Positions 13,740 through 22,070 are shown, counted from the first letter of the stretch. The stretch: 26,816 bases of DNA from Myxococcota bacterium (GCA_030066475.1 JASJBO010000059.1:1-26816); one strand, 5' to 3'. A program made the numbers and translations. The notes: generated by a model from the sequence alone, not told the origin.

Positions 13740-15569
13740 TCAGACCACCCCGAGCTGGCGCAGCCTGGCCTCGGGCACCACGCCGCCCTGCCAGCCGCGC
13801 GCGGCGTAGTACTCCTCGAGCATCTCGGCGAGCTCCGAGACGTGCCCCTGCGAGCCCGGCTCGGTCGACGCCTCCTCGGTGAAGCGCGCGGGCAGCGTGT
13901 CGGAGCCCTCGCCGAAGCCCGCCAGGTTGTTGTAATGGCGCTCGAGGTTGTAGATGCGCTCACCGGCGGCCATCACGTCGTCGGCATCGAACGGGACCCC
14001 CATCGCCGTGGCGTACTGCGCGGCGTAGTGGCCGGCGTCCTCGGCGAACGCGCTGAACTTGCACAGGTCGAGGCTGTCGGAGAAGGCGTGCAGGTCCTGG
14101 AAGACCTTCACCAGCTCGCCCTTGCCCTGCCAGGCCAGCGGGTCGAGCGGCTCCGCCTCGCCCGGCACCACGCCCAGCTCCGCCGCCGCTGTGTACGCCC
14201 GCAGGTGGCAGGCGCCGCGGTTGCTGGTCGCATAGCCCAGTCCCATCCCCTTGAGGCCGCGCGGGTCGTAGGCCGGCACCGCCTGGCCCTTTACCGCCAT
14301 CGCGATCTCCGGGTGTCCGAGCCCCGCGGCGGCGCGCGCCGTGCCCTGGGCCAGCAGCTCGCCGGCCGATCCCTCGCAGCGGCCGATGGCGTCGGTCAGC
14401 TGCACCATCGCCTCGGTGTCGCCCCAGGCCAGCCCGCCGCCCTCGCCGGCCCAGCCGCGCTCGGTGGCCTCCATGTACATCGACAGCACGTTGCCCAGCT
14501 CGATCGGGTCCATGCCGAGGTCGTTGCTCTGGTCGATCATCTTGGCGATCGAGGCGACGTCGTCGTTGTCGCAGTTGGCGCCGAGCGACCAGGCCGGCTC
14601 GTACTCGACGCTCTCCATGCGCAGCCCCTTCCACGGGCCGTCGGGGATCTCCACCTCCTTCTTGCACGCCACGGGGCAGGCGTGGCAGGTGGGGTCGTCG
14701 ACCAGGATCGTCTCCTTCACGGCCTCGCCGCTGATCTTCTCGGCGCGCGCGCCGAACGAGGTGGTCTGGCTGTTGCGGGTGCCGAGCGCGCCGATGCGGT
14801 TGGTGACGTTCATCAGCACGTTGGTGCCGTAGACCGACAGACCGCCCTTGCGCGGGCTGGTGATGTTGACCTCGTCGCGGATCACGTCGAGCGCCTCGCG
14901 GCGCACGCGCTTCCAGGCGTCGGAGTCGTCGACGTCGCTCTTGGCGAGACCGGCGCGGATCACGATCGCTTTCAGGTTCTTGGCGCCGCCCACCGCGCCG
15001 GTGCCGCCGCGGCCGAAGGCGCGGTCGTCCTCGTTCAGCCAGGCGGCGAAGCGGTTGCCGCGCTCCCCGGCCGGGCCGATCGCGTTGACCGAGAGGTGCT
15101 TCGCCCCGTAGCGCTCCTGGAAGAACGCGATCGTGGCGTGGATGCCCTGGCCCCACACCGCGGACGCATCGCGCAGCTCGATCCGGCCGTCCTCGACGAA
15201 GGCGTAGACCGGGCGCTCGGCGCGGCCCTCGAACACCAGCCCGTCGAAGCCGGCCCAGCGCAGGCGCGCCCCGCTCCAGCCGCCCTGGTGGCTGTCGGTC
15301 ACCGTCCCGGTGAGCGGCGACTTGGTGACGCAGGCCCAGCGGCCGCTCATGCTGGCTTCGGAGCCGGTGAGCGGACCGTTCATGAAGCACAGCACGTTGT
15401 CGGGACCGAGCGGGTCGACGTCGGCGCCCGCCTCGAAGACGTAGCGGACACCGAGCCCGCGCGCGCCGATGTAGCTGCGCACCCAGGCCTCGGGGGCGGG
15501 GCGCACCTCGAAGCTGCCGCGCGCGAGATCGACGTGGGCGACCTGAAGGCCGAAGGCTGCGAGACGCAT
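13740..15569 (-). CDS. Tungsten-containing aldehyde:ferredoxin oxidoreductase
   Basis: A 609-residue enzyme of the AOR family, which oxidises aldehydes to carboxylic acids (or the reverse) with ferredoxin, using tungsten bound by two pterins and one [4Fe-4S] cluster. Cluster ligands are visible as Cys295, Cys298 and Cys302 in TCHACPVACKK and Cys503 in LDLCKFS. The pterin-binding signature GRGGTGAVGGAKNLKAI lies at 186-202. Length is normal (about 605-620). Whether the natural substrate is an aldehyde, an aromatic acid or another compound cannot be told. The ATG at 15569 has GGGAGGGG at good spacing. The gene heads an operon with the MoaD-like and DUF3604 genes. Neither ferredoxin nor molybdopterin synthesis genes other than the MoaD-like one are in the window. 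Confidence 0.92.
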   Translation of the reverse strand: MRLAAFGLQVAHVDLARGSFEVRPAPEAWVRSYIGARGLGVRYVFEAGADVDPLGPDNVLCFMNGPLTGSEASMSGRWACVTKSPLTGTVTDSHQGGWSGARLRWAGFDGLVFEGRAERPVYAFVEDGRIELRDASAVWGQGIHATIAFFQERYGAKHLSVNAIGPAGERGNRFAAWLNEDDRAFGRGGTGAVGGAKNLKAIVIRAGLAKSDVDDSDAWKRVRREALDVIRDEVNITSPRKGGLSVYGTNVLMNVTNRIGALGTRNSQTTSFGARAEKISGEAVKETILVDDPTCHACPVACKKEVEIPDGPWKGLRMESVEYEPAWSLGANCDNDDVASIAKMIDQSNDLGMDPIELGNVLSMYMEATERGWAGEGGGLAWGDTEAMVQLTDAIGRCEGSAGELLAQGTARAAAGLGHPEIAMAVKGQAVPAYDPRGLKGMGLGYATSNRGACHLRAYTAAAELGVVPGEAEPLDPLAWQGKGELVKVFQDLHAFSDSLDLCKFSAFAEDAGHYAAQYATAMGVPFDADDVMAAGERIYNLERHYNNLAGFGEGSDTLPARFTEEASTEPGSQGHVSELAEMLEEYYAARGWQGGVVPEARLRQLGVV

Positions 15570-15607
15570 CGAGACCCCTCCCGGTGTGTGTGGCTGGCCC
15601 GGCTGCG

Positions 15608-15613
15608 ATGATA
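15608..15613 (-). promoter_or_regulatory. Candidate -10 element for the tungsten-enzyme operon
   Basis: On the - strand TATCAT matches the -10 consensus at five of six bases. It lies about 40 bases before the oxidoreductase start, in the 70-base gap after the lipoprotein stop. No good -35 hexamer is visible 16-18 bases further upstream, so an activator or another sigma factor would be needed. The match may also be chance. Confidence 0.28.
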
Positions 15614-15639
15614 CGCCGTCCGGCCCGGCGCCGTCGGCG

Positions 15640-16059
15640 CTACTTCCAGCCCACCGGCTGGTAGCCCTGATTGCGCAGGCAGATCTCCACGTAGCGGCGC
15701 GTCACGGGGTTCAGGTCGCGCCAGCGCAGCGCGCCGCGGACGATCGCGAAGGTGGCCGCGCCCGCCGCGCCCGCCGCCGCCGACTGGCCGGGCCGGCCGC
15801 GGATGCTGCCGACCACCCCGCCCACCGCGGCCCCCGTCACGGCGCCCTCGCCGGCCTGGCGGGCGACCTCGGCCGCCTTGCCGGCCTCGGTGCCCGCGGC
15901 CTCCGCCTCGGCCAGGCAGGCGCGGAAGTCGGCCTGGGCCTGCTCGTGGCCCATCTTTTCGTAGTACGAGTTGCGGTAGAAGACCACGTGGGGCTTGCGG
16001 CAGCCCGCCAGCAGCAAGCTGGCGGCCGCGGCTCCGAGCACGAGGAATCGCAGCAGCAC
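15640..16059 (-). CDS. Small glycine-zipper lipoprotein
   Basis: A 139-residue predicted lipoprotein. The lipobox LLAGC ends at Cys20, so the mature protein should be lipid-anchored in the envelope. A glycine-zipper region at about 72-101 (GAAVGGVVGS, then AAAGAAGAA) resembles outer-membrane 2TM glycine-zipper proteins. The C-terminus (RYVEICLRNQGYQPVGW) is a conserved ending of such small lipoproteins, and two cysteines (48 and 127) could form a disulfide. The role is unknown; relatives are linked to envelope integrity. The GTG start at 16059 has GGGAGG upstream, and the gene begins 11 bases after the truncated dehydrogenase stop. Confidence 0.72.
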   Translation of the reverse strand: MLLRFLVLGAAAASLLLAGCRKPHVVFYRNSYYEKMGHEQAQADFRACLAEAEAAGTEAGKAAEVARQAGEGAVTGAAVGGVVGSIRGRPGQSAAAGAAGAATFAIVRGALRWRDLNPVTRRYVEICLRNQGYQPVGWK

Positions 16060-16070
16060 CCGACCTCCCG

Positions 16071-16430
16071 CTAGACCCTGCGGATCACCGGCGGCTCGCC
16101 GGTGCTGCCCTCGTCCACGCCGACGAAGTCGAAGGCACCGTCCGAGGCGGTGTTGTCGAAGACGCAGTCGAGGCGACCGAACGCGCTCGTGGCGAGGGCG
16201 ATCGCCGCCTCGACGTCGGCCTCGTTCGATACGTCGGTGCGCGCGAGCCGGACGCGGTCGGCGGCGCCGCGCGCCGCCGCCAGGTCGAGCGTCTCACGAC
16301 CCGTCGCCTCGTTCATGTCGGCGACCACGACGCACGCGCCTTCCTGCAGGAAACGCAGTACCGTAGAGCGCCCCATGCCGCTCGCGCCGCCCGTGATCAC
16401 GGCGACCTTGCCCTCGAGTCGTCCCGGCAT
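16071..16430 (-). pseudogene. Truncated short-chain dehydrogenase (N-terminal remnant)
   Basis: A 119-residue reading frame that is clearly the start of a classical short-chain dehydrogenase: VAVITGGASGMGRS (cofactor TGxxxGxG motif) at about 9-22, VVADMN at the second strand, and a D-V-S-N site after it. Family members are about 250 residues and need the YxxxK pair, which lies beyond the end here. The normal NNAG motif is degraded to D-N-T-A, and the last dozen residues do not look like the family. The next gene begins 11 bases after the stop, so the missing half is deleted rather than frameshifted nearby. Its start codon shares two bases with the start of the divergent lipoprotein gene, leaving no room for a promoter. 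It is probably a decaying relic, although a short expressed protein cannot be excluded. Confidence 0.65.
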
Positions 16431-17340
16431 GCGTCCTCCGTCCGGCCTGGAGCGCTCATGCTATCGCCCGCTTCGCCGCCTCGCCCTGCTGGCCGCGTGC
16501 CTGGCGGCTGCCGCTGCCTGCTCGGAGCAGCAGAACGGCACGACCCGGCTGGGAGGTCCCGAGCGGGTGGCGTCCGCACTCGACCGCGCGGTGGAGTACC
16601 TGTCGCAGCGTCCGCTCGAGCACGACGAGCTGTGGTTCGTGCACCAGGGCAGCCGCCGCCTGCCGGCGCCCTTTCCGGCCTGGGCGCGCACGCTCGAGCC
16701 CGTCGGAGAGGCGGAGTGGGCCGAGCGGATCCTCGAGGGCCTGCGCGATCTCGAGCTCTGGGAGCCCCCCCCTTCTCCGCGGCCGGCGGGACTGGAGCCC
16801 GAGCGGGTGGGCGCGTTCCAGTTCGGGCGCAGGCGCTCGTTCCACGTGATCGCCAGCATGCTCATGTTCGCCGGCACCTGCGCGCCGGAGAGGCCCAAGA
16901 GCATCGAGACGCTGCGGAACCTCGTCGACGCGGAGACGCACGGGTACGTGCTGACGCACCAGGCCTGGGCGCTCGTGGTCGGCGTGAGCCGCGGCTGCCT
17001 GGATCCCGAAGCGGTCCTGGCGCGCCGCGATGCCATGGCGCGCCGCTTGCTCGCCGAGCTGCTCGCCAGCCGGGGGATCGACGACCTCGAAACGGAGCGC
17101 ATGGCGGTGCTGTGCCTGCTGGGCGCCGGGTCGTGGATCCCCGAGTCGCTCTGGGAGCGCCTGCTGGACGGCCAGCAGCCCTCGGGCTCCTGGGGCAGCG
17201 TGCCACCCGCGGGGACCCGGACCGACTCGCTGCGCGAGGAGCACACGGTGGCGCTTGCCTTCTTCGCGCTGGCGCACCGCTGGAGGATGAGCCAGCAGGA
17301 CGTCGCCGCTGGATCCGGCGGTCTCACGAGGCGCTACTGA
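16429..17340 (+). CDS. Predicted lipoprotein of unknown function, all-helical
   Basis: A 303-residue protein that I do not recognise. An N-terminal basic and hydrophobic segment (LALLAACLAAAAAC) ends in Cys31 with a permissive lipobox, so it is probably exported and lipid-modified. The remainder is helix-rich. The late stretch QQPSGSWG, followed by EEHTVALAFFAL, recalls the repeats of alpha/alpha-toroid proteins such as prenyltransferases and terpene cyclases, but one motif is too little to assign function. It is the only + strand gene between 9.5 and 26.5 kb. Its start overlaps the divergent dehydrogenase remnant, and its 3' end overlaps the flavin oxidoreductase gene by 7 bases. No clear ribosome site precedes the ATG, so the start is uncertain. 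Confidence 0.6.
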   Translation: MRPPSGLERSCYRPLRRLALLAACLAAAAACSEQQNGTTRLGGPERVASALDRAVEYLSQRPLEHDELWFVHQGSRRLPAPFPAWARTLEPVGEAEWAERILEGLRDLELWEPPPSPRPAGLEPERVGAFQFGRRRSFHVIASMLMFAGTCAPERPKSIETLRNLVDAETHGYVLTHQAWALVVGVSRGCLDPEAVLARRDAMARRLLAELLASRGIDDLETERMAVLCLLGAGSWIPESLWERLLDGQQPSGSWGSVPPAGTRTDSLREEHTVALAFFALAHRWRMSQQDVAAGSGGLTRRY

Positions 17341-18533
17341 GCGGAGGCCGGAGTCGCGTCGCGCAGCACGCAGCGCGTGCCCTCGCGCTCCATCTCGACC
17401 ATGCACTCGTTGCAGTGGTTGCAGCGCGACTCGCGCAGCTCGCCCCGCTGCATGCGCTGCAGCAGGTCGGGGTCGCGGATCAGGGCCCGGCCCATCGCGA
17501 CGAACTCGAAGCCCTCCTCGACGGCGCGGTCCATGCTCTCGAGCCGGTTGACCCCGCCGAGCAGCATGAGCGGGAGCCGAAGCGCCTGGCGGAAGCGGCG
17601 CGCCGCCGGCAGGAAGAAGGTCTCCTCGAACGGGTAGGCGCGGATCAGCAGCGCGGCGAAGGCGCGCATCCCCAGCCGGCGCATCGCGCCCTGCTGGTTC
17701 TCGACCATGCCCGCCAGGGGGACGTCGCCGCGCATCAGGTAGAACGGACTGCGCGTGGTGTGGCCGCCCGTGAGCTGGAGTGCGTCGACGTGGCCGTCGG
17801 CCTCGAGCCAGCGGCCGAGCTGCACGCCCTCGTCGAGCGTGAGCCCTCCCCGGAAGCCGTCGTCCATGTTGAGCTTGACGTACACGGACCGGTCGGGCCC
17901 GACGGCCTCGCGCACCGCCCGCAGCACGCGGCGCGGGAAGCGCGCGCGGTTCTCGAGCGATCCGCCGTACTGGTCGCGGCGCCGGTTGTTGTACGGGCAC
18001 AGGAACTGCGAGAGCAGGTAGCCGTGCCCGCCGTGCACCTCGATCGCGTCGAAGCCCGCCTCGACCGCGCGACCTGCGGCGGCGGCAAACTCGCCCTCGA
18101 TGCGCTCGAGCCCGGCCTCGTCGAGCGCCCGCGAGAAGGTCTGTCCGTGCGGGCTGAACTGCCGCGAGGGGCCGAAGGCGGGCTCGCGCGTCACGCGCGG
18201 GACGGCGAACCAGCCGGCGTGCCCGAGCTGGATCGCCGCCGCGGCGCCCTCGGCGTGGATCGCGTCGGTGAAGCGCCGCAGCCCCGGCACCGCCTCGTCG
18301 CGCATCCAGAGCTGGTGGCGGAAGGTGCGGCCCGCCGCGGACACGGCGCAATAGGCCAGCGTGGTCATCGCCACGCCGCCGGCGGCCATCTCGCGGTGCC
18401 ATTCGAGCAGCCGGTCGGTCATCAGACCGTCGTGCGAGAGCCCTTCGTTGGTGCCGCACTTCACTACGCGGTTGCGCAGCGCGAGCGGGCCGAGGCGCCC
18501 GGGCGAGAACACGGGATGGGAGGCGCTGCTCAT
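17334..18533 (-). CDS. NADH:flavin oxidoreductase, old yellow enzyme family, with Cys cluster
   Basis: A 399-residue protein with the FMN-binding TIM barrel of old yellow enzymes. VHGGHGYLLSQFLCP at 166-180 and RRRDQYGGSLENRARF at 184-199 are the family signatures, with His167 and His170 as substrate ligands. The phosphate-binding end GRALIRDPDLL is also present. After the barrel comes CNHCNEC with a fourth cysteine (371, 374, 377, 388), like the [4Fe-4S] site of 2,4-dienoyl-CoA reductase and trimethylamine dehydrogenase. The FAD/NAD domain of those larger enzymes is absent, so this short version needs an external electron donor. It may reduce an enoyl-CoA or a related alkene. The ATG at 18533 has a weak ribosome site. 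The gene follows the beta-helix/cytochrome gene after 51 bases. Confidence 0.85.
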   Translation of the reverse strand: MSSASHPVFSPGRLGPLALRNRVVKCGTNEGLSHDGLMTDRLLEWHREMAAGGVAMTTLAYCAVSAAGRTFRHQLWMRDEAVPGLRRFTDAIHAEGAAAAIQLGHAGWFAVPRVTREPAFGPSRQFSPHGQTFSRALDEAGLERIEGEFAAAAGRAVEAGFDAIEVHGGHGYLLSQFLCPYNNRRRDQYGGSLENRARFPRRVLRAVREAVGPDRSVYVKLNMDDGFRGGLTLDEGVQLGRWLEADGHVDALQLTGGHTTRSPFYLMRGDVPLAGMVENQQGAMRRLGMRAFAALLIRAYPFEETFFLPAARRFRQALRLPLMLLGGVNRLESMDRAVEEGFEFVAMGRALIRDPDLLQRMQRGELRESRCNHCNECMVEMEREGTRCVLRDATPASAQ

Positions 18534-18584
18534 GCACCCACGGATAGCTCATCCCGGGTCCGCGAGGGCCCTCCGTCTCCGTGC

Positions 18585-21080
18585 TCAGTCGCAGCCGCCC
18601 GGGAGCGAGGCGATCCAGTCGGAGACGAGCTGGACGCCCTCGGCGTGGGCGACGGTCTTCTCGATCTCGGGCATCTTCACCTGCGGCTGCAGCGACATCA
18701 TGCGGAACACCGTGATCGAGGCGTTCGGATCGCCCGGGACGACCACGAAGTCCCGCCCGCCCGCGCCCAGCCCGGCCGCGTTCGGGGTCTTGCACACGCC
18801 CACCGCGGGCCCGAGCGGACGGTCGGCCTCGAGCCAGAAGCCGGTCCCGCCGGCCGCGCTGCCGGGCCGGTGGCAGTGGGCGCAGTTGGCCTCCAGGTAG
18901 GCGCGGGCGCGCTCGTCCAGCGTCCACCTCGCCTCGTCGTCCCAGGTCGCGAGGCGCGGGGCGTCGTCGGGATCCGCGGGCGCGCCGACCAGCCAGCCCT
19001 GCTTCGTCCACTCCACCAGCTGGTTCCCGGCGGCCCCGAACGGCCGGTTCAGGCTGCGCGCCGTCGGGCCGATCGGCTCGTCGCCGAGGTCGGTCTCGTG
19101 ACAGCGCGTGCACTGGTTGATGTTCGGGATCTGGTACCTCGGCGCGTTCGGCACGCCGGCCAGCCAGGGGATGTCGGCCCGTCCGCCGCCGATCGACAGC
19201 GTCGCGACGCTCTCGGCCGCGTCCCAGATGTAGGGAAGGCTCTTCCAGCCCGCCTCGCGGCGGACCAGCAGCCGGGTCTCGACCTTGCGCGTGCCCTGGC
19301 CCGGATCGCCGCGCACCAGCTCGAACTCGAAGTGCTTCACGATGAAGGTGCCGACCGGGAAGTCGAAGGGGTCGCTCTCGTCGTAGATCGCCGGCTGGGG
19401 CGCGCCTCCCTCGCCCGGCGGCAGGAACGCGAAGCGGTGCTTGATCGCGTAGTCCGAGAACAGCGGCGTGGTCAGGTCGTACCCGAAGCCGCCCGGGTTG
19501 GGAGCCTCGGTCAGCTCCAGCGGATCCTGGAACAGCCGGTAGTCGGCCAGGTTCGGGCAGTCCACCGCGAAGGCGTCCCAGTTGACGCCCTCGGAGGCGT
19601 CGGCGCCGGTGTCGCACCGCTCGGCGATCTCTTCGGGCGTGAACGGGTCCTCCACCACCGGCGGCGCGGAGAACTCGGAGAGCACGGTGGGGGGGAGCGA
19701 GGTGTGGCTGCAGGCGTGGGGGTTCTCGGCCTGTGTCGCCTCCGGGAACGAGCCCGGGATCGGGTCGCCGGGGCCGGTGGCCGGATCGCCGTCCTCGAAG
19801 ACCGGCGCGGGCGGCTCCGCCTCGTTCAGGCTGCCGAAGGGGACGGGCAGGGCGCCCGGGTCGCTGGGGTCACCCGCCAAGTTGTCGGTCACGCAGATCT
19901 GCACGGACGGGTCGAGGTTGCCGTCGCCGCCCAGCTTGGCCCCGTCGAAGATGCCGTCGATCAGGGCGTCCGGGATCTGGCCGATGGTGCCGAAGAACAG
20001 GATGGCGGCCGCGGTCGAGAGGTCGTTGCTGAAGTCGGCGGCGAGTCCGTTCCGCTGCATGTCGTTGCCGTGGACGTGGATCCGCTCGGGGAAGGGGTCG
20101 TAGTTCGGGTCGTCGAAGGGAAGCTGCGTCAGCAGGTAGCTCGCGACCGCGATGCCTCCGCTCTGGTTGTCGTGGATCAGGTTGCCGTAGACCTCCACGG
20201 TGTCGGTCGCCAGCACGATCATGCCCGAGCCCGCCGGGACCAGCGCCACCGTGCCGCCCGCGGCGAAGTTGGCCCGGTTGTTGCCATGCACCCAGTTGGC
20301 GAAGACGGTCGTGCCCTTGCAGTCGGCCTCGTCCTGCGCCGGGTCGGGGTGGGCGCGACAGCCCCAGTTCGGCAGGCCGGGCAGGTCGAAGACCAGGATG
20401 CCCGCGGTGTTGTCGGTCGCCTCGTTCAGGTAGACGTCCGCGTTGCGCGAGTTCTCGATCTCGATGCCGGCGACGTTGCCGACCACCCGGCTGCGCCGCA
20501 CCACGATGTCCTCGGACTGGCCCACGTAGATGCCGGCGTCCGAGGAGCCGAACACGTAGCAGCCGTCGACCAGGACGTTGCGGCTCTCGACCGGATACAG
20601 GCCGTAGGCGCCGTTGGCCATGCGCGGCTCGCCGCTCCACTCGACGTGCACGTTGCGAAAGGTCACGCCGTCCGCGCCCTCGACGCGGACCCCGTCGCCC
20701 TTGGTGTCGAGGATGCGGATGTCCTCCATCGTGAAGGCGTCGCCCGTCGCGAGGAAGCCCTGGCCGCCGGTGAGCTGGCCGCCGAAGTCGAGCGTGGTGC
20801 GATCGGGCCCCTGGCCGCGCACGACGATGTGGGAGGTCGTGATGACGACCTCGTCCGTGAACTGCCAGGTGCCTTCCGGGAACTCGACGATCGTTCCGGG
20901 CCTCGCGGTCAGGAACGCTTCGCGCGCATCGAACTCGACGTCGGGACCGGGCTCGATCCGGATCACCGTGTAGCCCGCGAGGTCCTGCACGATCAGGAGG
21001 TGACAGCCGGGCAGGGTCAGCAGGGCGCCGGCGACGAGCGCGAGGAGCAGGCGCTGGGAGCGACGGGCGAGGGGCAGCAT
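18585..21080 (-). CDS. Fused parallel beta-helix and diheme cytochrome c-like lipoprotein
   Basis: An 831-residue protein in two parts. After a lipoprotein signal (TLPGC, Cys26) the first half, about 40-330, is a right-handed parallel beta-helix with repeating V-x-G-N and N-x-V-x-G steps, as in the TIGR03805 family. The second half, about 480-831, resembles the SO_2930/HNE_0200 family (TIGR03806), including YDLTTPLFSDYAIKHRF. It holds two heme c motifs, CTRCH at 657-661 and CAHCH at 733-737. From memory, these families usually come as two neighbouring genes; here they form one reading frame. The fusion suggests that a surface-exposed beta-helix holds a heme domain for electron transfer or peroxidase-like chemistry. 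I chose the ATG at 21080 because it has GGAGAG upstream and begins the signal peptide directly. Confidence 0.85.
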   Translation of the reverse strand: MLPLARRSQRLLLALVAGALLTLPGCHLLIVQDLAGYTVIRIEPGPDVEFDAREAFLTARPGTIVEFPEGTWQFTDEVVITTSHIVVRGQGPDRTTLDFGGQLTGGQGFLATGDAFTMEDIRILDTKGDGVRVEGADGVTFRNVHVEWSGEPRMANGAYGLYPVESRNVLVDGCYVFGSSDAGIYVGQSEDIVVRRSRVVGNVAGIEIENSRNADVYLNEATDNTAGILVFDLPGLPNWGCRAHPDPAQDEADCKGTTVFANWVHGNNRANFAAGGTVALVPAGSGMIVLATDTVEVYGNLIHDNQSGGIAVASYLLTQLPFDDPNYDPFPERIHVHGNDMQRNGLAADFSNDLSTAAAILFFGTIGQIPDALIDGIFDGAKLGGDGNLDPSVQICVTDNLAGDPSDPGALPVPFGSLNEAEPPAPVFEDGDPATGPGDPIPGSFPEATQAENPHACSHTSLPPTVLSEFSAPPVVEDPFTPEEIAERCDTGADASEGVNWDAFAVDCPNLADYRLFQDPLELTEAPNPGGFGYDLTTPLFSDYAIKHRFAFLPPGEGGAPQPAIYDESDPFDFPVGTFIVKHFEFELVRGDPGQGTRKVETRLLVRREAGWKSLPYIWDAAESVATLSIGGGRADIPWLAGVPNAPRYQIPNINQCTRCHETDLGDEPIGPTARSLNRPFGAAGNQLVEWTKQGWLVGAPADPDDAPRLATWDDEARWTLDERARAYLEANCAHCHRPGSAAGGTGFWLEADRPLGPAVGVCKTPNAAGLGAGGRDFVVVPGDPNASITVFRMMSLQPQVKMPEIEKTVAHAEGVQLVSDWIASLPGGCD

Positions 21081-21123
21081 GGAGCTCTCCGTGGCACGCC
21101 CCTTCCCGGATCGCGAGCCGCAC

Positions 21124-21153
21124 ATTGTGGACCAGCGCGTCGCTTCGTTGCAA
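21124..21153 (-). promoter_or_regulatory. Candidate promoter for the beta-helix/cytochrome gene
   Basis: On the - strand TTGCAA (21148-21153) and CACAAT (21124-21129) are 18 bases apart, each matching the sigma70 consensus at four of six positions. Transcription would start near 21117, about 37 bases before the ATG. It sits in the 90-base gap after the hydroxylase stop, the widest gap in this part of the - strand, which supports separate expression. Confidence 0.35.
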
Positions 21154-21170
21154 GCGTTCGTCCGCGGCGA

Positions 21171-22070
21171 TCAGGACGCGCCGCGCGAACGCGCTTCGAT
21201 CGACTTCCATCGGAACGGAGCCAGCAGGTTGTCCACGAAACCCGCCGGGAACGCCGGGAGATCCGCGATCCCGATCGCCTCGGGAGGCGCGCGATCCGGC
21301 AGGAAGCGCGTCCCGAACAGCACGTCCCAGACGATCAAGTTGCCGCCGTAGTTCGTGTTGGCTTCCTCGATCCGCTTCGAGTGATGCCAGCGGTGCAGCT
21401 CGGCCATGCTGAACACCCAGTTCAGCGGCCCCAGCCGCAGCGGCAGGTTGGCGTGCTGGAAGGTGCCGTGGACGCCCGACACCAGGTTCACCAGCGCCAG
21501 CACCTCGGGGCCCGCGCCCAGCACGGCGAGCGGCACGAGCTTGCCCACGCCCACCAGGAACAGGTCGATCGGGTGGAAGCGCACGGCGTTCAGCCAGTAC
21601 AGGCGCGGCGCGCTGTGGTGCGTGGCGTGGAAGCGCCACAGCCACGGGACCTCGTGCATCGCCCGGTGCACCGAGTACTCGACCGCCTCCGCGATCACCA
21701 GCGCCAGCGCGAGCTGCGCCAGCACCGGCCACGCGAGGGGCCAGAGCCCGGCGCCCATCGTCTCCGCGAGCCAGCCCCCGAACGCGATCGCGGCGCCCAC
21801 CACGATCGGCGTGGTGGTCGCGATGACCAGCGTGTTGGTCGCGAACAGCGCGGTGTCGACCCGCAGGTCGCCGGTCGAGTGGAGCCAGCTCCGATGCAGG
21901 GGGAACACGCGCTCGAAGCCGGCGACGAACGCATAGGCGAGGGCGGTGCCCGGCGCGATCGCGAGGGCCGGATCGACGCCGCGATCGAGCAGCCAGAGCG
22001 TGCCCGCCAGCGTCGCCGTGAAGACGAACGGGAACGCGGTCACCGAGAAGAGGCGCGCGGAGGGCGACAT
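21171..22070 (-). CDS. Fatty acid hydroxylase/sterol desaturase family membrane protein
   Basis: A 299-residue membrane di-iron oxygenase. The histidine clusters that bind the two irons are all visible: HRAMHE (135-140), HATHH (148-152), HGTFQHAN (201-208) and HRWHH (226-230). Hydrophobic segments at about 10-28, 38-52, 80-100 and 112-132 precede the histidine region. The family hydroxylates or desaturates sterols, carotenoids, fatty acids or alkylglycerol ethers, with O2 and reducing power. No sterol or carotenoid synthesis gene is present, and the gene follows two acyltransferases and an esterase, so a fatty-acyl substrate is the simplest guess. ATG at 22070 has GGGGCAGGA close by. It is the last gene of the four-gene lipid operon, 29 bases after the hydrolase. 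Confidence 0.88.
   Translation of the reverse strand: MSPSARLFSVTAFPFVFTATLAGTLWLLDRGVDPALAIAPGTALAYAFVAGFERVFPLHRSWLHSTGDLRVDTALFATNTLVIATTTPIVVGAAIAFGGWLAETMGAGLWPLAWPVLAQLALALVIAEAVEYSVHRAMHEVPWLWRFHATHHSAPRLYWLNAVRFHPIDLFLVGVGKLVPLAVLGAGPEVLALVNLVSGVHGTFQHANLPLRLGPLNWVFSMAELHRWHHSKRIEEANTNYGGNLIVWDVLFGTRFLPDRAPPEAIGIADLPAFPAGFVDNLLAPFRWKSIEARSRGAS

Noticed and set aside
11187..15611. A 1474-codon open frame on the + strand across the tungsten operon
   Set aside because: Same artefact; the - strand carries AOR, MoaD and DUF3604 motifs throughout, and the + frame has none.
15628..15640. GC hairpin at the lipoprotein stop codon
   Set aside because: Only a 5-base stem with a 3-base loop and no T-run; too weak to call a terminator.
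16456..19617. A 1053-codon open frame on the - strand in another phase
   Set aside because: It overlaps the flavin oxidoreductase and the cytochrome domain out of frame and has a low-complexity Arg-rich translation.
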